From contig JAMWBK010000009.1 of assembly GCA_029953675.1 (NCBI GenBank), forward strand, positions 1,674,001-1,738,000: a stretch of 64,000 nt of DNA, given 5' to 3'. How positions within the stretch are numbered: position 1 is the first letter of the stretch; every line of letters begins with the position of its first letter. The translations under genes were made by a program, and so were the position numbers. Below the pieces are notes generated by a model that was not told where the DNA came from, made no database searches, and saw only the letters and a list, made by a program, of their open reading frames with translations. This DNA is from Rhodosorus marinus (lineage: Eukaryota; Rhodophyta; Stylonematophyceae; Stylonematales; Stylonemataceae). Positions 11,878-23,500 of the stretch are shown one piece after another.

Positions 11878-13719
11878 GATTGCCAGATACGTAAGGAGCT
11901 ATTGAGAGGCCCTAATATAATGGTTTGGTAGGTTTTCCTTTGTGCTGAGCTTCTAGCAATGGGTTAGGAGACCCGCGCTTTCCCCAATCTGTTCGATAGA
12001 TGGTGTGAGAACTGATTGAACTCACAAGTAACTCGAACAGGTTTCGTTTTTTTTTTGCTCGCCTGCAATCAGTCATTTACCTCTCCCCTTCACTACAGAT
12101 CTTCCCTCACCGTTCGAGTTTTACATAAAAAACGGGGGAGTGGAGTGAGCGTGTTTCCGGGTGACGTTGCAGGCGCGAGCCAAAGTAGCAATCGATGCAA
12201 CCAGAAACCACTCCTTTTAGGCTCAAAAGTTTTCTATCAGTAGAGACCGTTGAGGGCAAAACTAGCGGAAGGGGTAGGTTGGAATGTGGAGTGATCCTTC
12301 TCTGGCGGATATATTTCAGGACATATCATTCCGCGATGAGAATAAGCAAATATGACAGAAGCTGTAGAAAATAGGCACACCATCCGCATCCGCGCACGGG
12401 GGTTGCGACACCACCTCTCGTTGCTAGGGGTTGTGTGTACTCGTCGCAAACCCCAGCGACTGTGTCTACGCGTACTCTGCCTACTGTGTGGAAGTACTTT
12501 TCTTGAACGCTGAGCTGAAAACACCGCTGCCCGCGCTTCGCTGATAACCGTCCGGGGTGGGGGGTTCCGCGTCTGATGATAACTGCTGTATTAGGTTGTC
12601 AGTAAATGCCTATGCCCATCCTTGTTCAGAGAATTTATTTCCACGTTTGCATTCCCATTGTGGCTCTACTTACTAGTCACCGCACCCTGCCTTTGTGAGG
12701 GGTCCGAGTCTTGTCGGGGCGTGGAACGCCTGTTTCCGACCGCTCTATTTCGAGATTGCATTCTAGCAACGACGTCAGCTCTGTTTTTCCTTTAGATGCA
12801 CTCGCGCGTGCTTGTTTTTCCTGCTACCAAGCGAAACAAACAAAATAAGCAGAGCAGAGCCGAGGCAATCCGAACAGGATCCAAAAGCGTTAACCGGATT
12901 TTTAGTGCAATGATATGTGCGAATGATTTGATGTATGACAAGCGGATCATAAGATACCTTGAGAATAGGATCATGAAATGAACTGACGGGATTGGACGTG
13001 CCCTGCGCTTGTTGAAAGAATTGGAAAACGTTCATCAATGCATCCGTGCGGGGTAGGGACATGAATTCGTAGAAATGGCAAACGTTAGCGGCTCGGAGCC
13101 ATGCGAAGCGAAGCCCTGCGGATCTTCACGCTGCCAAGCAGTAGGTAATCAAACTTTTTAAGGGACCCTTCACAGGGTAGCCATGATATTATAAATAGAT
13201 CACTTTTTCGTTTTTCTTCCGAAGAGATATGGCAGAAAAACGGTCTTCGTGCCAACGTCTTCTTGTAGGCCTTCGGCCGGTCGTTGGCAGTCGTACCACC
13301 CACGCTCCCGCATCTTGTCCGCAGTGTCGTCCCTTGGGCACTTTTCCGGTGGGCGGGGTTCCGTCCTTCGCAAGCAAACAATCTCTGGTGGGCACTGCGC
13401 GGGGAGCACAAAGAGATCCTATGCTTGAATAGCTCGGTATCGAAATTAAAGTTTCTAGTTTGCGGTTGTCGATTCGGTCAGAAGCCGAATCGGAGTGTTT
13501 AATTGTCAAAAAGTTCACCTTGAAGAAACAAAACCAACCCCTCAAGTCTCTACTAAAATGATGGACACGGTTCCCTTTTCCGATGTGCAAACACCGCGCA
13601 AACCATGTCAGAGCCTACGGGGCCCCCTTTCGCATAGCGGAAGGGAGGCAGTTGCATACTGTGAAACGCTTCCCGCTCATGTGCAACCTCCACAGCCTCC
13701 CTTCTACGTGGCGGTTCTC

Positions 13720-16542
13720 TTAGCTCGCAGTCTTCCCGTACAGTTCGTCAACAGTTGATTTGTATTTCTTCACCATCTGGGGCCTCTTAAACTTGAACGT
13801 CGGTGTTAGCAACCCGTTTTCGACAGAAAATCCCTGCCCCAACTCGTTAACTTCAGATTCAAAAGCAATGCTCTTGACAACCTCATAGCCCTTGAACCCT
13901 AGTTCAGTTTTGAGCTCGGCCAGCTCTTCGAGCACCGCCTTCTTGAAATCCTGTTTTCGCAAGGAACAGTCATCAGAGGGTCCCCACATCAGTACTAGGT
14001 AGAACTAGCACCATCAGCTTTTTGGGGGAGGGGGTGGAGGCACGTACCGGGTCCTTGCAGACTGTAGCGAAATCTGTCCACTTCTTGCCGTTTTTGGATA
14101 CCCATGCCTTCGCCTGCGGCTCGTCCGGCGTACATACAGCGACGAGATATGACTCGAAGCTGTTCCCATAGATCCAAATCTGACCAACAAGCTTGGCTTT
14201 GGTATAACCTTGCTCTAGAGTCTCTGGACTTACGTACTCTCCCTGTGCGAGCTTGAAAAGATTCTTCTTTCTGTCTATAATCTGGAGGGACTTGTCCTCA
14301 AGCCATTGACCAACGTCACCTAGAGCGGAGGATTTTGCTGCTCAGATATCACGACTTTGACATTGGAGTACTCAAAAGACCGTGACATATCAAGGAGACG
14401 CCAACAATGGAGTCCAAAATATTTCCGGGCCTTAAACATAAATTTCCTTACCGGTATGGAACCACCCATCCGCCGTGATTGATTTGTTCTCTTCATCGTT
14501 CTTGAAGTACCCCTTTGTCACCGCGGGGCCTCTGAGAAGAATTTCTCCTCTCGGGTACGGTTTGTCCTTGATCGAGTACTCCATCTCGGGCACATCAATA
14601 AGTTTGACTTCACAGCAAGGAAGCGGCCCCCCATTGTGTCCAGAGCCCTGGACGTATGGCGCCGTGCAAACTAAGCCACCCACCGTTTCGGTGAGTCCAT
14701 AGCCTTGGACAATGGGGCACACCAGGCACATCTAGGTTTTGAAAAGAGCAACGTCGTGGTAAGCCACAGTAGGTGAGTGGACACTCTCGCTGTTCGATGG
14801 TGGTCGTACCTTAAGAAAATCGTTCGTTTGTGGAGCCAAAGGAGCGGAGCCAGATATTGCCAGGCGCACGTTTGGGAAAATCTTCTTTCTGATTGCCGAA
14901 AAGATAAGCTTGTCCCAAAACTTGTTGCGTCTTCTCACGTGCGTGACATTCTCCAGCTGAGAATGGATAGCTCGATTAATAAGCCATTTCTTTATACCCC
15001 CACTTTGGTCAATGGCTTCCTGGATTCGAGACTCGAACCTGGAGTACACCCTTGGTACCCCGACAAAAATCGTTGGCCTGAGCTCTTCCAGATCCTCTAG
15101 GAGCTTTGGGATATGTCCTTGGTAGTACCCAACTTTGCCGCCCTGAGCTAAGATAAGCAACTCCGACTGCTGTTCATAAATATGAGCCAGCGGCAAATAG
15201 CTCAAAAGCGAATCGGTCTGCACAAAATAAGCACCGACCCGGTAAGTGACCTCGTGAACTACCAAGAAAGCAAGCTGTTCTTCGCTTATCCTACCTCGGT
15301 AAATTCTAGCTTGTAATAAGCGAAGAACTTGAGGGCCGCGGCAACTGAGGACACGAATTGCAGGTTTGACACGGTCACCCCTTTTGGATCTCCAGTAGTT
15401 CCGCTTGTGTACATGATGACTGCAAGATCTTCCAGGGTCAGCTTAGGGAGGCTGGCTTCGTCTGGTTGAATCTTTTCAATCAGATCTTCCAGGGTCACTG
15501 CGTCCCCAGATTCAACCTGAATATTGCAACTGATGGCTCAGACCAATGCTCGTGACTCACGGATGGTTATGACCTAACCAGAAAATCAATGCTACATACC
15601 TGCGCATGCCGTTTTGATTCCGGACATTTCGCGTCTCCCGAATCAAACATGACAACGCGCTCAATTTTCGGGCAATTGACTTTCGCCTCGGCAAATCTGT
15701 CAGCCACCTTGTTCTGTTGCGGGTACATAAGAAAAGAGGTATCAGGCATTAGCACAGAAGCCCGGACTATTCCATGTCGTAATGCCAGTTTGCGCAAACC
15801 TCAATGAACAAAACCCTCAATTCGGAATGGTTGCAGACGAACTGAATCGCCTGTTCGCCAAGCGTATCGTAGAGCGGGACAAGGACGAAACCGTTCGCAA
15901 TGCAGGCAAACTCGATCATGCTCCAGGCCGGACAGTTCTTGCCGAAAACTCCTACACGGTCACCCTAGCGGAAGTCCAAATCCCAGCACTTGAGTGCCCT
16001 GCGCTACGAACCTGCACTACCCCGTGAACAAGCCATTCCAGTACTACGCACCTTTTGCAGATTGAAAGCGCTCATGGCTTTTGCAAGCTTGAGCACTAGC
16101 TCTTTCACTTGAGCGTAATTGTACCATTCGTATGGACCTGCCTTCCCGTCAAGGTCAATTGGCCGCCATCCAAGGCACTTATTGTTGGGGTGCCGCTTAG
16201 CTGAATGGCTATTGTCACGGAACCAAAAGATAAAGATATCAGCAACCGATCTGCTGCGAGCTATCCGCCTCCAGCCCGAGCAACACTACATCCACGAACG
16301 AAAAACCACTGAAGTCGCTTGCGACTAGGGACCCGTGCTTATAGATGCAGCTGTAATCGGATCGAACGGAGGGCACGCATAGACATTCCCAAGACTACTT
16401 TGGCTTACCTGAAAACTTCCCAGGGACTATTAACTGTCGCATCCGAGTAGGGCTGGATAACCATATCATCCGAAACGACACTTGTAAACGTAGACCCCCC
16501 ATCCTTGGGGTCCGCAGCCTTGGCATATAGCTTGCTGGACAT
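13720..16542 (-). CDS. Long-chain acyl-CoA synthetase
   Basis: This enzyme activates long-chain fatty acids to acyl-CoA with ATP and CoA, via an acyl-adenylate. The gene is split into about nine exons and gives roughly 660 residues, normal for eukaryotic LACS. Visible in order: N-terminus MSSKLYAKAADPKDGG; WRPIDLDG and EWYNYAQV; PLYDTLGEQAI; the ATP/AMP signature YTSGTTGDPKGVTVS (about 15390); SYLPLAHIYEQQ; ISGSAPLAP; QGYGLTETVGG; DGWFHTGDVG; IIDRKKNLFKLAQGEYVSPE; and the C-terminal LLTPTFKFKRPQ. The start is set by the ATG at 16542, followed after 45 codons by a GTAAGC donor. The end GKTAS is not a peroxisomal SKL signal. I saw no transit peptide or membrane helix at the N-terminus. The LACS versus other acyl-activating assignment rests on the PLYDTLG and RKKNLFKLAQGEYV blocks. 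Confidence 0.93.
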
Positions 16543-18707
16543 CTTGAGATGACCCCGCTAGATAACAAGAAAATCTCAACACCTCCTACTACAAAGCAAA
16601 GAAACTCTTCCACTTCGCCTCCTCTTCCTCTCTCGATCTCTCTCTCTCCTCCTCTCTCACAATCTGACCAGAGAAACAAATTACCGCTCTTAAGAAAGCT
16701 ATAGCCTTTTGCCACCATAGCAACAAGGTCAGAATGTATGTACGTACGCACCCCTGTAGAACGCGGTTCCCTCTATTTTACTAATCTACCCGTGTAGCTG
16801 AGGATGATTCGCGCGCTCGCCAAAATCCAAGCATCAGCCCTCACCCCCAGACCTCAATCAAAAAGAAACAACGAAGAAACAAGAAGAAGCAGCAGATCTT
16901 CCATGAATCGTCGTATCTCGTTGAATATTATCCCAAATATCTCAAACTAGATTATATATCACCTAGATGAAAAAAATATTGTCCTCTTATCTGGCTTTTG
17001 GTTCTATATTTTGAACTCTATAATTTTAGCCGTGTGTGTGCTGAATTCCAATTCATTTAAATACACCCCTTTGCCTCCCGGCGGGAACGTGGGTTTGCAG
17101 TTTGACATAATATACAAACTTGATGAAGGCCCAATAAGTATGGGATAGTCTCGTCTATTTAATTTGGTATCTTTCTTTTTTATGGTCATATTGGGGGCCC
17201 TTGAAGGTATGTGGTACCCCCTAGGCGAATATTGTTTCAAGGTGAGGTAAAACTAGTGCTAATCTCGAGGGGTGGGAAAACGGGCGACAGAAACAGAAAT
17301 TTTCAGAATTTTCGAAAACAAAACTTGGGAACGAAAAAATGACTGGTTGGTTGGATTTGTCTAGCAGGAATTTTTCTGATAATTTAGCCAAACCGCCCCA
17401 GCGGGGGGGGTAGAGAGATGAGGAAAATATCTGGCTAACCGTGAGAATTGTTTTCGATTTTCTTGGTTGCATTTTCTAGTGGGCGTGATCGAGTGTTAGA
17501 TCCTGGCGCATTGTTTAAGCTGCGTTTCAAGTCAACTGGAAAAAAGATCTATTCGCCTTATTGTTGACTTTGAGTGAGTACATGATTTTTATTCGACATG
17601 GCTCGTATTGTATTTGGGTGAAGAGACGCAGGGGGCAGGGTCGGATATGGAGTTGGTCAAAATCACAATCATTTAACGGCTTATTAGGGATGCACTTGGT
17701 TGCTGGAGGACCAGTTTCTTTTTCAGGTGTCGGTCTAGACAAGGATCTTCTTTTTTTTGAGTATTGGAGAGGCATGGGAAGCGCTTGGTTGAGGAGCTGT
17801 TTTTGCCATCTTCTTATTTGGGAAAGTGTGCAAAGGAAAACCCCGGCCGAGATTCTTTTTACCAATATACCATCTAGCCTTCCGGATTTCAGGAGATTGC
17901 AGGTTTAATTCAATTGGAATATAGTTTGTGCACCGCTCACTGCTCTCAGTATATGTCTTCCAGCCCGTTTCCCATCCTTCCGTTGGAGATGATCGTATTA
18001 GGCGCAGTTTGAAATGAGTTTGTAAGAGGTCGAAGTTTAAGTAGAGGCGTTTTGCCCCAAAGCAATTTTGATTTTGTTATACAAAAGTCAGGGTGGGAGC
18101 GCTCCTTCCAACCAAAAAGGTTCTTGAATAACATCAACCATCGAACTTCCCTCATATGCCAAGCTATTGTGGAGTATACGGCCCCTTCCTGCTCAAGCCA
18201 TGAACAATTGAGCAGGAAGTGAAGAAAGTATGTTTCTTTGCATCAGGACTTCCTGTCTCCAACAGCCCGAACAACAGTGAACCGAATAGTGTTGGTTACG
18301 TGGCTGTCATCGAATATGGATTCGGGCTCCAGTCCTGTTGCTGTTCAAGAACATAACCTAGAATGCATTCTAAAAAGCTCCAATTTTCAAATTTGTCAGT
18401 TGACTTTGGGCCCTTTTTTTTTGTTTAGTTCCCATTTAGTTTGTTTCCTATTAATGCTCAATACTGAGATATCGTTTCCGGCGGAACAATGTCAACGCTT
18501 GACTGGTGGAAGAGTGGGATCCTCTATTGGAGTAAGCGTTCTTCTTTTAATAAGTTTCGGCGAGGTTCTTCCTTGAGGATCCTTTTTTCTGCCGGACTGG
18601 CGTCCCCGTATCCTAGTCATGAGATGTCATCCGACCATTGATTCTCCGCTCTAAATGCTTGAATCACTACTCAAGTTCGGCGCACCCCACAATTTGCGAT
18701 ATGAATT
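16543..18707. other. Intergenic stretch, no gene recognised
   Basis: Overlapping short open frames of up to about 115 codons occur on both strands (for example 17527-17908) without recognisable motifs. A CT-rich run at about 16605-16660, just upstream of the acyl-CoA synthetase start, may belong to its promoter or leader. A 12-bp inverted repeat lies at 18185-18219. Confidence 0.45.
18185..18219. repeat. 12-bp inverted repeat, 11-nt loop
   Basis: The arms cttcctgctcaa (18185-18196) and ttgagcaggaag (18208-18219) are exact complements. The repeat lies about 490 bases beyond the stop codon of the inositol monophosphatase gene, so it is unlikely to be that gene's own RNA-end signal. Confidence 0.8.
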
Positions 18708-19750
18708 TCAAAGGTTATGTACTTCTGCTCGAAGGAGAAGCGCCCGAAGAGGTTCATGGGTCCAGAGGTTGGAAGCGAGCAGTGATCTTGTTCTTACTGT
18801 ATAATCGTTTCCATGCAAGTCTGTGATTCTGCCTCCGGCTTCAGTAACGAGGATGGCTCCGGCTGCAGAATCCCATGAGTGGAGGTCCGGCTCCCAGTAG
18901 GCCGTGAGCCTTCCGCACGCAACCCAGCCATACATCACAGCTGCACTACCGAGCATTCGCATGCTTCGAACCTGTCCCAGATTGGTCCAAGAGAAGCAAG
19001 AGGAGCAAACCGTCAGGATGGTGAGTTAGAATTTCTTTTCCTTGTTGGCCTTGCGCTGTTCACCTCAGGCATCATCACCGCCAGTCCACGGATAACTGCG
19101 TGCAATGAGTCAGTTGCAGTAGGTGATCCGGCTGCCACCAGCGCCTCCTCAGCTGTCTGTTCATTGGAAACTGTTACAGGTTCCCCATTAAGAGTGGTTC
19201 CCTGGCCTTTCATTGCGGCAAAGGTCTCCGATCTGTATGGATCAACGATGACACCTAGAACTAGCTCCCCTTTGTAGGTAACCCCAATCGACACCGCGCT
19301 CATCGGTTGGCTATGAACAAAGTTGGTCGTCCCGTCTATTGGATCCACAATCCAGAGCCACTCCTCTTTTAGAGCCCTCTCCAGCGCGTTGACAGAGTTT
19401 TCTCTTCCAGATGGGGTCGTTTCCTCCCCAAGAATACCATGGTCTGGAAATTCTGATCTCATGTGCTTTTCTATGATCTCCTGGCACTCGGGATCAACCT
19501 CCGTCAGCAGATCGCGACTGTTGATTTTCGTCTTCTCAACCTCAGCTCCAACGCGGTTCATCATATGCGAAGCAGCATCCTCCGCAGCCCTGATCACCAC
19601 CTCTAATACCGCCGAAGACTCTTCTGGCAAGCAGCATCGCAGGCTACTCCTCCGCCTATGAGAAAGTCCTGATCTAGCCCTCCGTGTCAGGCCTGTGGAG
19701 CCCAACGGGCGACTGCCCTGTACTCTTACGCCTGCGCAGAATGCACTCAT
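18708..19750 (-). CDS. Inositol monophosphatase family protein, likely plastid
   Basis: This belongs to the Mg2+-dependent phosphatases that cleave inositol phosphate or related sugar phosphates; plant plastid members act on inositol or histidinol phosphate. Two exons (19750-19064 and 18971-18708) join in phase 0 into 316 residues. Metal-binding motifs are complete: GILGEETTP, the signature [15 protein letters not shown], and the C-terminal [15 protein letters not shown] (DLHSWD). The N-terminus [11 protein letters not shown]... is rich in R, S and G, poor in acid residues and has F at position 4, which fits a red algal or glaucophyte transit peptide. Catalytic-domain homology starts near residue 50. 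The start at 19750 is chosen for this reason; an in-frame ATG at 19798 would add 16 residues. The exact substrate cannot be read from the sequence. Confidence 0.9.
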
Positions 19751-20585
19751 TGCTTCTCCTCTCCAAGTCCTCAATAAAACGATCCGATTTGAATCCACTG
19801 TGCCTCAATCCCAACCACGCTTAAGGAGCCCACCCGTTCATTCATCGCCCATGCCAATCCACAACAGAAGCCATTCCCCGATGACCAATTTCACCTCCAA
19901 CATCAATAATACCTCAACTATTTCTTATAAGTGACTAGCTCACGCAATTTTTCAATGGGATATAAGATTTCGACCAAAAAAAACTAGGGTTTTGTCTGGG
20001 ACAAAATTTTTGGGGTTTACGTCGGGTTCGGCACACAGCGGCTGCTTTTACATGCGTTGTGGTTTCTCCGACAAACGCATTAGACGTTGGGACTATGTCC
20101 AGGACAATTTCTGAAACAAGCAGTCCCCCGGGGTTGCAGCTGTTGCCTTGGATTTGGCTCCAAGCATTTGTCGCCCGTTCCTCTTGCTATGTTCGAATGG
20201 CTGTCTGGGGGCTGCAAACAGCAAATCTCAGCGATGCTGGAATGAGATCGAGGACGATTTTTTTCGGGAGAATCTTGCGCCTCCGTTTTGTCTCCCTTCG
20301 GAGCGGTACTCTTTTCGGCGTAGGAACGGTTAATTGCGAAAGGTGTCCCCACTTCCAAGCACTGTTCAGGCCTCATCTGCTCGAGGTCTCATCAAGTTTT
20401 TCCAGTCTTTGAGAGATCTTGTTTTGAAACTTAATGCTATTGTTGTTAGGAAAATTTAGTATGAATAAGAAATAAGTTGTGGAGAGGACCAAATCGGACT
20501 TGCTGTGAGGCGATGCTCAGAATTCTCCTAAGCAAGGGTTCACCTTGAAAGGCCTGCTAGCTCCGTGGGTTGCAAGGAAACGATA
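19751..20585. other. Intergenic stretch, nothing recognised
   Basis: Open frames overlap on both strands around 20059-20412 but show no family motif. The stretch holds the upstream region of the inositol monophosphatase gene and the region past the copper ATPase stop codon. Confidence 0.4.
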
Positions 20586-23500
20586 TCATACTTCTTCGTA
20601 GCCATGATTCTGGTGTCTGGGGAAGTCCTCTTCAATTCTCCCTCCACCATTGTAAACATGTGGAGGCCTGTACCTCCGTAGCAGAAGGGAGTTACCAATC
20701 ACAGATACAGAGCTCAAAGCCATCATGCTCGCAGCGACAATTGGAGGCAGCTTTGTATGAGTCACTGGGTACAAAGCACCTGTAAACAGTGCACAAGTTC
20801 CACAAAAGGCTTTCTTTAGGGCATCGCCGCGAAACTACCCGATCCCCAAGCTTGTTCATCTTCTTACCTGCGGCTATCGGCAGGGCCAGGGCGTTGTAGC
20901 AAAGAGCCCAGAAGAAATTCATTCGAACCTTCTTGAAGGCCTTCTTCGCGATGTCAATCGCAATGAGTGCGTCCTCCAGGTTGGAATTTACAAGCACAAC
21001 CGACGCAGTAGCCATCGCGATGTGCGTGCCAGCCCCCAATGCGATCCCAACGTCCGCTTCCGCAATGGCAGGTGCTGTTCACAAGCAAACACGTGTGTCA
21101 CGTTTTAGCTGATGGAAACATCGGATCCAACTTTTCCTTCCAGTTGGATGAGCGTCTATTTGGCCTACCGTCATTAATTCCGTCTCCGATGAACGCGACA
21201 CTATGATTACCGCCCTTCAATTCCCGCACGCGCTCAATCTAACAGTTCAGACGCGACATATTCGATTACGGGTTATTCCACGGCACTTAACGTATATACG
21301 GAGATCTCTAAATAATCCTAAAAGCAGCTTCTCATTGGATTACGCGGTGGCACCTACCTTTCCCCATGGAAGGGCTTCTGACACAACGTTCTCTCGTGGA
21401 ATGTTCACAGCCGTCGCCACACTCTCGGCCACAGATGGGCTGTCGCCGGTAACCATATGAGTGGTAACTTTCATCTTGTCCTGAAGGCGCGAAACTACCG
21501 CTCGTGCTTCTGGGCGCAGCTCGTCCTGCAGACTAAATATCGCCAACGGTACTCCATCGATGGCGACTACAGCGGTACTCACGGCTTTTCTACTGCCCAG
21601 CACCTCAGCGGTGAGCTCCTTCCCACCAGTAACCTCGCTGATCCAACGCGCACGTCCGACGTCCACCCTTCGACCGTCGCCGAGAACACCGGATACTCCA
21701 CATCCTTCAGACTCTTGTAGCCACCTGAGTGTCTACGATAGGTTATCGTGAGCAGGAACGTCGCGAGTGAGCATCTACGACAGTATTCCCGTGTTCGCGC
21801 TTGTTCATGTTATACATACCGAACCCGTTTTTATGCCCCGATCTTCCCGAATAAACCTATAGATGGCCTTGGCAAGGGGATGCGAGGACGCCTCCTCTAC
21901 CGAAGCCGTTGCCTCCAAAAGATCGTTCTCGTCAATGGCTGTATGTAAAAGCTTGAGTGATGAAACATGCGGTCGGCCCATCGTCAAGGTGCCCGTCTTA
22001 TCGAATACCACGTGGTCAACCTTCTCAGTGCTTTCCAGCGATGTCCCACCATGTTTGAATAGGACCTTGTACCGAGCAGCAACTGCTGTGGCTACCATAA
22101 CCACCGTGGGAGTGGCCAGGCCGAGCGCACATGGACAGGCCACAACCAGCACAGCCAGACCAAACGACAACGAGAACAGCACAAGTCCTTCGTCAGCGTA
22201 CCACTCGGCCGGCACGGCGTGGAAAACGCACAGCAGTGCCCAGATCAATGTAGTGATCGCGGACAAGGATACCACTACTGGGACAAAAACAGCGCTGACT
22301 CGGTCAGCAAAGTCCTCGATCTTTGCTCTCGAAGTCTGAGCTTCGTCCACGAGGCTTGCCACCCGCGACAGCAATGTATCGTTTCCTACAGACACTGCCT
22401 TAACCACGAGCAGGTTGCTCACGTTAACCGATCCCGCAAAAACCGAGTCTTCGACTGCCTTGGTCACTAGCTCCGATTCGCCGGTCATCACAGATTCATT
22501 GATGGAGCTCCTCCCAGCCACTATGATGCCATCCACGGAGCATCTCTCTCCTGGAAGCACACGTACCACGTCACCAGGAAGCGCCAGTTCCACGGAAATA
22601 TTTTTGTATGCGACTTGGAACTCGGAGCCCACTTTCTTGAGGAAAGTTGCGGTGGGTGGCCTCAGGTTGTTCAGTTCCGTTACCCCGTCTGCAGCTTTCC
22701 TTTTCGCTATGGTTTCCAACCACTTGCCAAAGAGCACAAGAGTAATCAGTAGTACGCTTGTGTCAAAGATTGTCCTCTCCGGCAGGCTGTCTGTGGCAAC
22801 CAAATTTGCCAGCAGCACCGCGGTAGAGAAAAAGTAGGCAACGGAGGAACCCAGTGCAATAAGCGTATCCATATTCGCCCTTCGGTTCTTCAACGCATAG
22901 TATGCACCTCTGTAGAAGATCCACCCGCAGCCGAACTGGACAGGGGTTGCAAACACCCATTGGATGAACTCCCGCCGCACGCGGACGGAAGCATCTTCGG
23001 AAAGGAAGTTGATCACAAAAATCGGAATCGAGAGCAACAGGGCGGCGGCGAATCTCATCAAGTAGGTCCTCTCACTCTGCGCGAGCACGAAAGCGGGGTT
23101 CCTGTCCCCAAACATTTGAGGATCCGACGCAGGAACTATTTCGAATCGACCTAGGGAGGGATTGTTCTGAACGTCCTCGTATATCTGGATAAATACGTTC
23201 CCATGGGCGAGCTCGTTGACCGTGTCCCTCCCAATGACGACCTTAAGAATGGTACCACGACGGGGAGGGCCGATTCCGTCAAACAAGTTGCCAGCAGATT
23301 TCCATCTAGACCGCTTCCCTTCTTCAACAATGCTGCACATAACTTGAGGGTAGTCTCTTTGTATCTGTCGCATGGCCTTCCCCGCCAGTTCCTCTCCATC
23401 GAAGAACCTTAGTTAACAACGAAACAAAAGTACGGATTTAGCACTGCGATGGGTCATGGCCGATACCCGTACATGCTGCTAACCGTCCTCCGCCGTGCTC

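Larger units (their letters stand above)
9894..13719. other. Gene-poor, partly AT-rich stretch
   Basis: No gene is recognised, apart from the possible upstream part of the zinc-finger gene up to 10213. Bases about 10430-11620 are clearly AT-rich compared with the rest of the window and have few open frames. The stretch contains an (AT)n tract and a 10-bp hairpin (listed). Open frames near 13085-13590 overlap each other in several frames and show no family motifs. Confidence 0.45.

Noticed and set aside
13085-13590. Several overlapping open frames of 60-133 codons
   Set aside because: They overlap in many frames on both strands with no conserved pattern.
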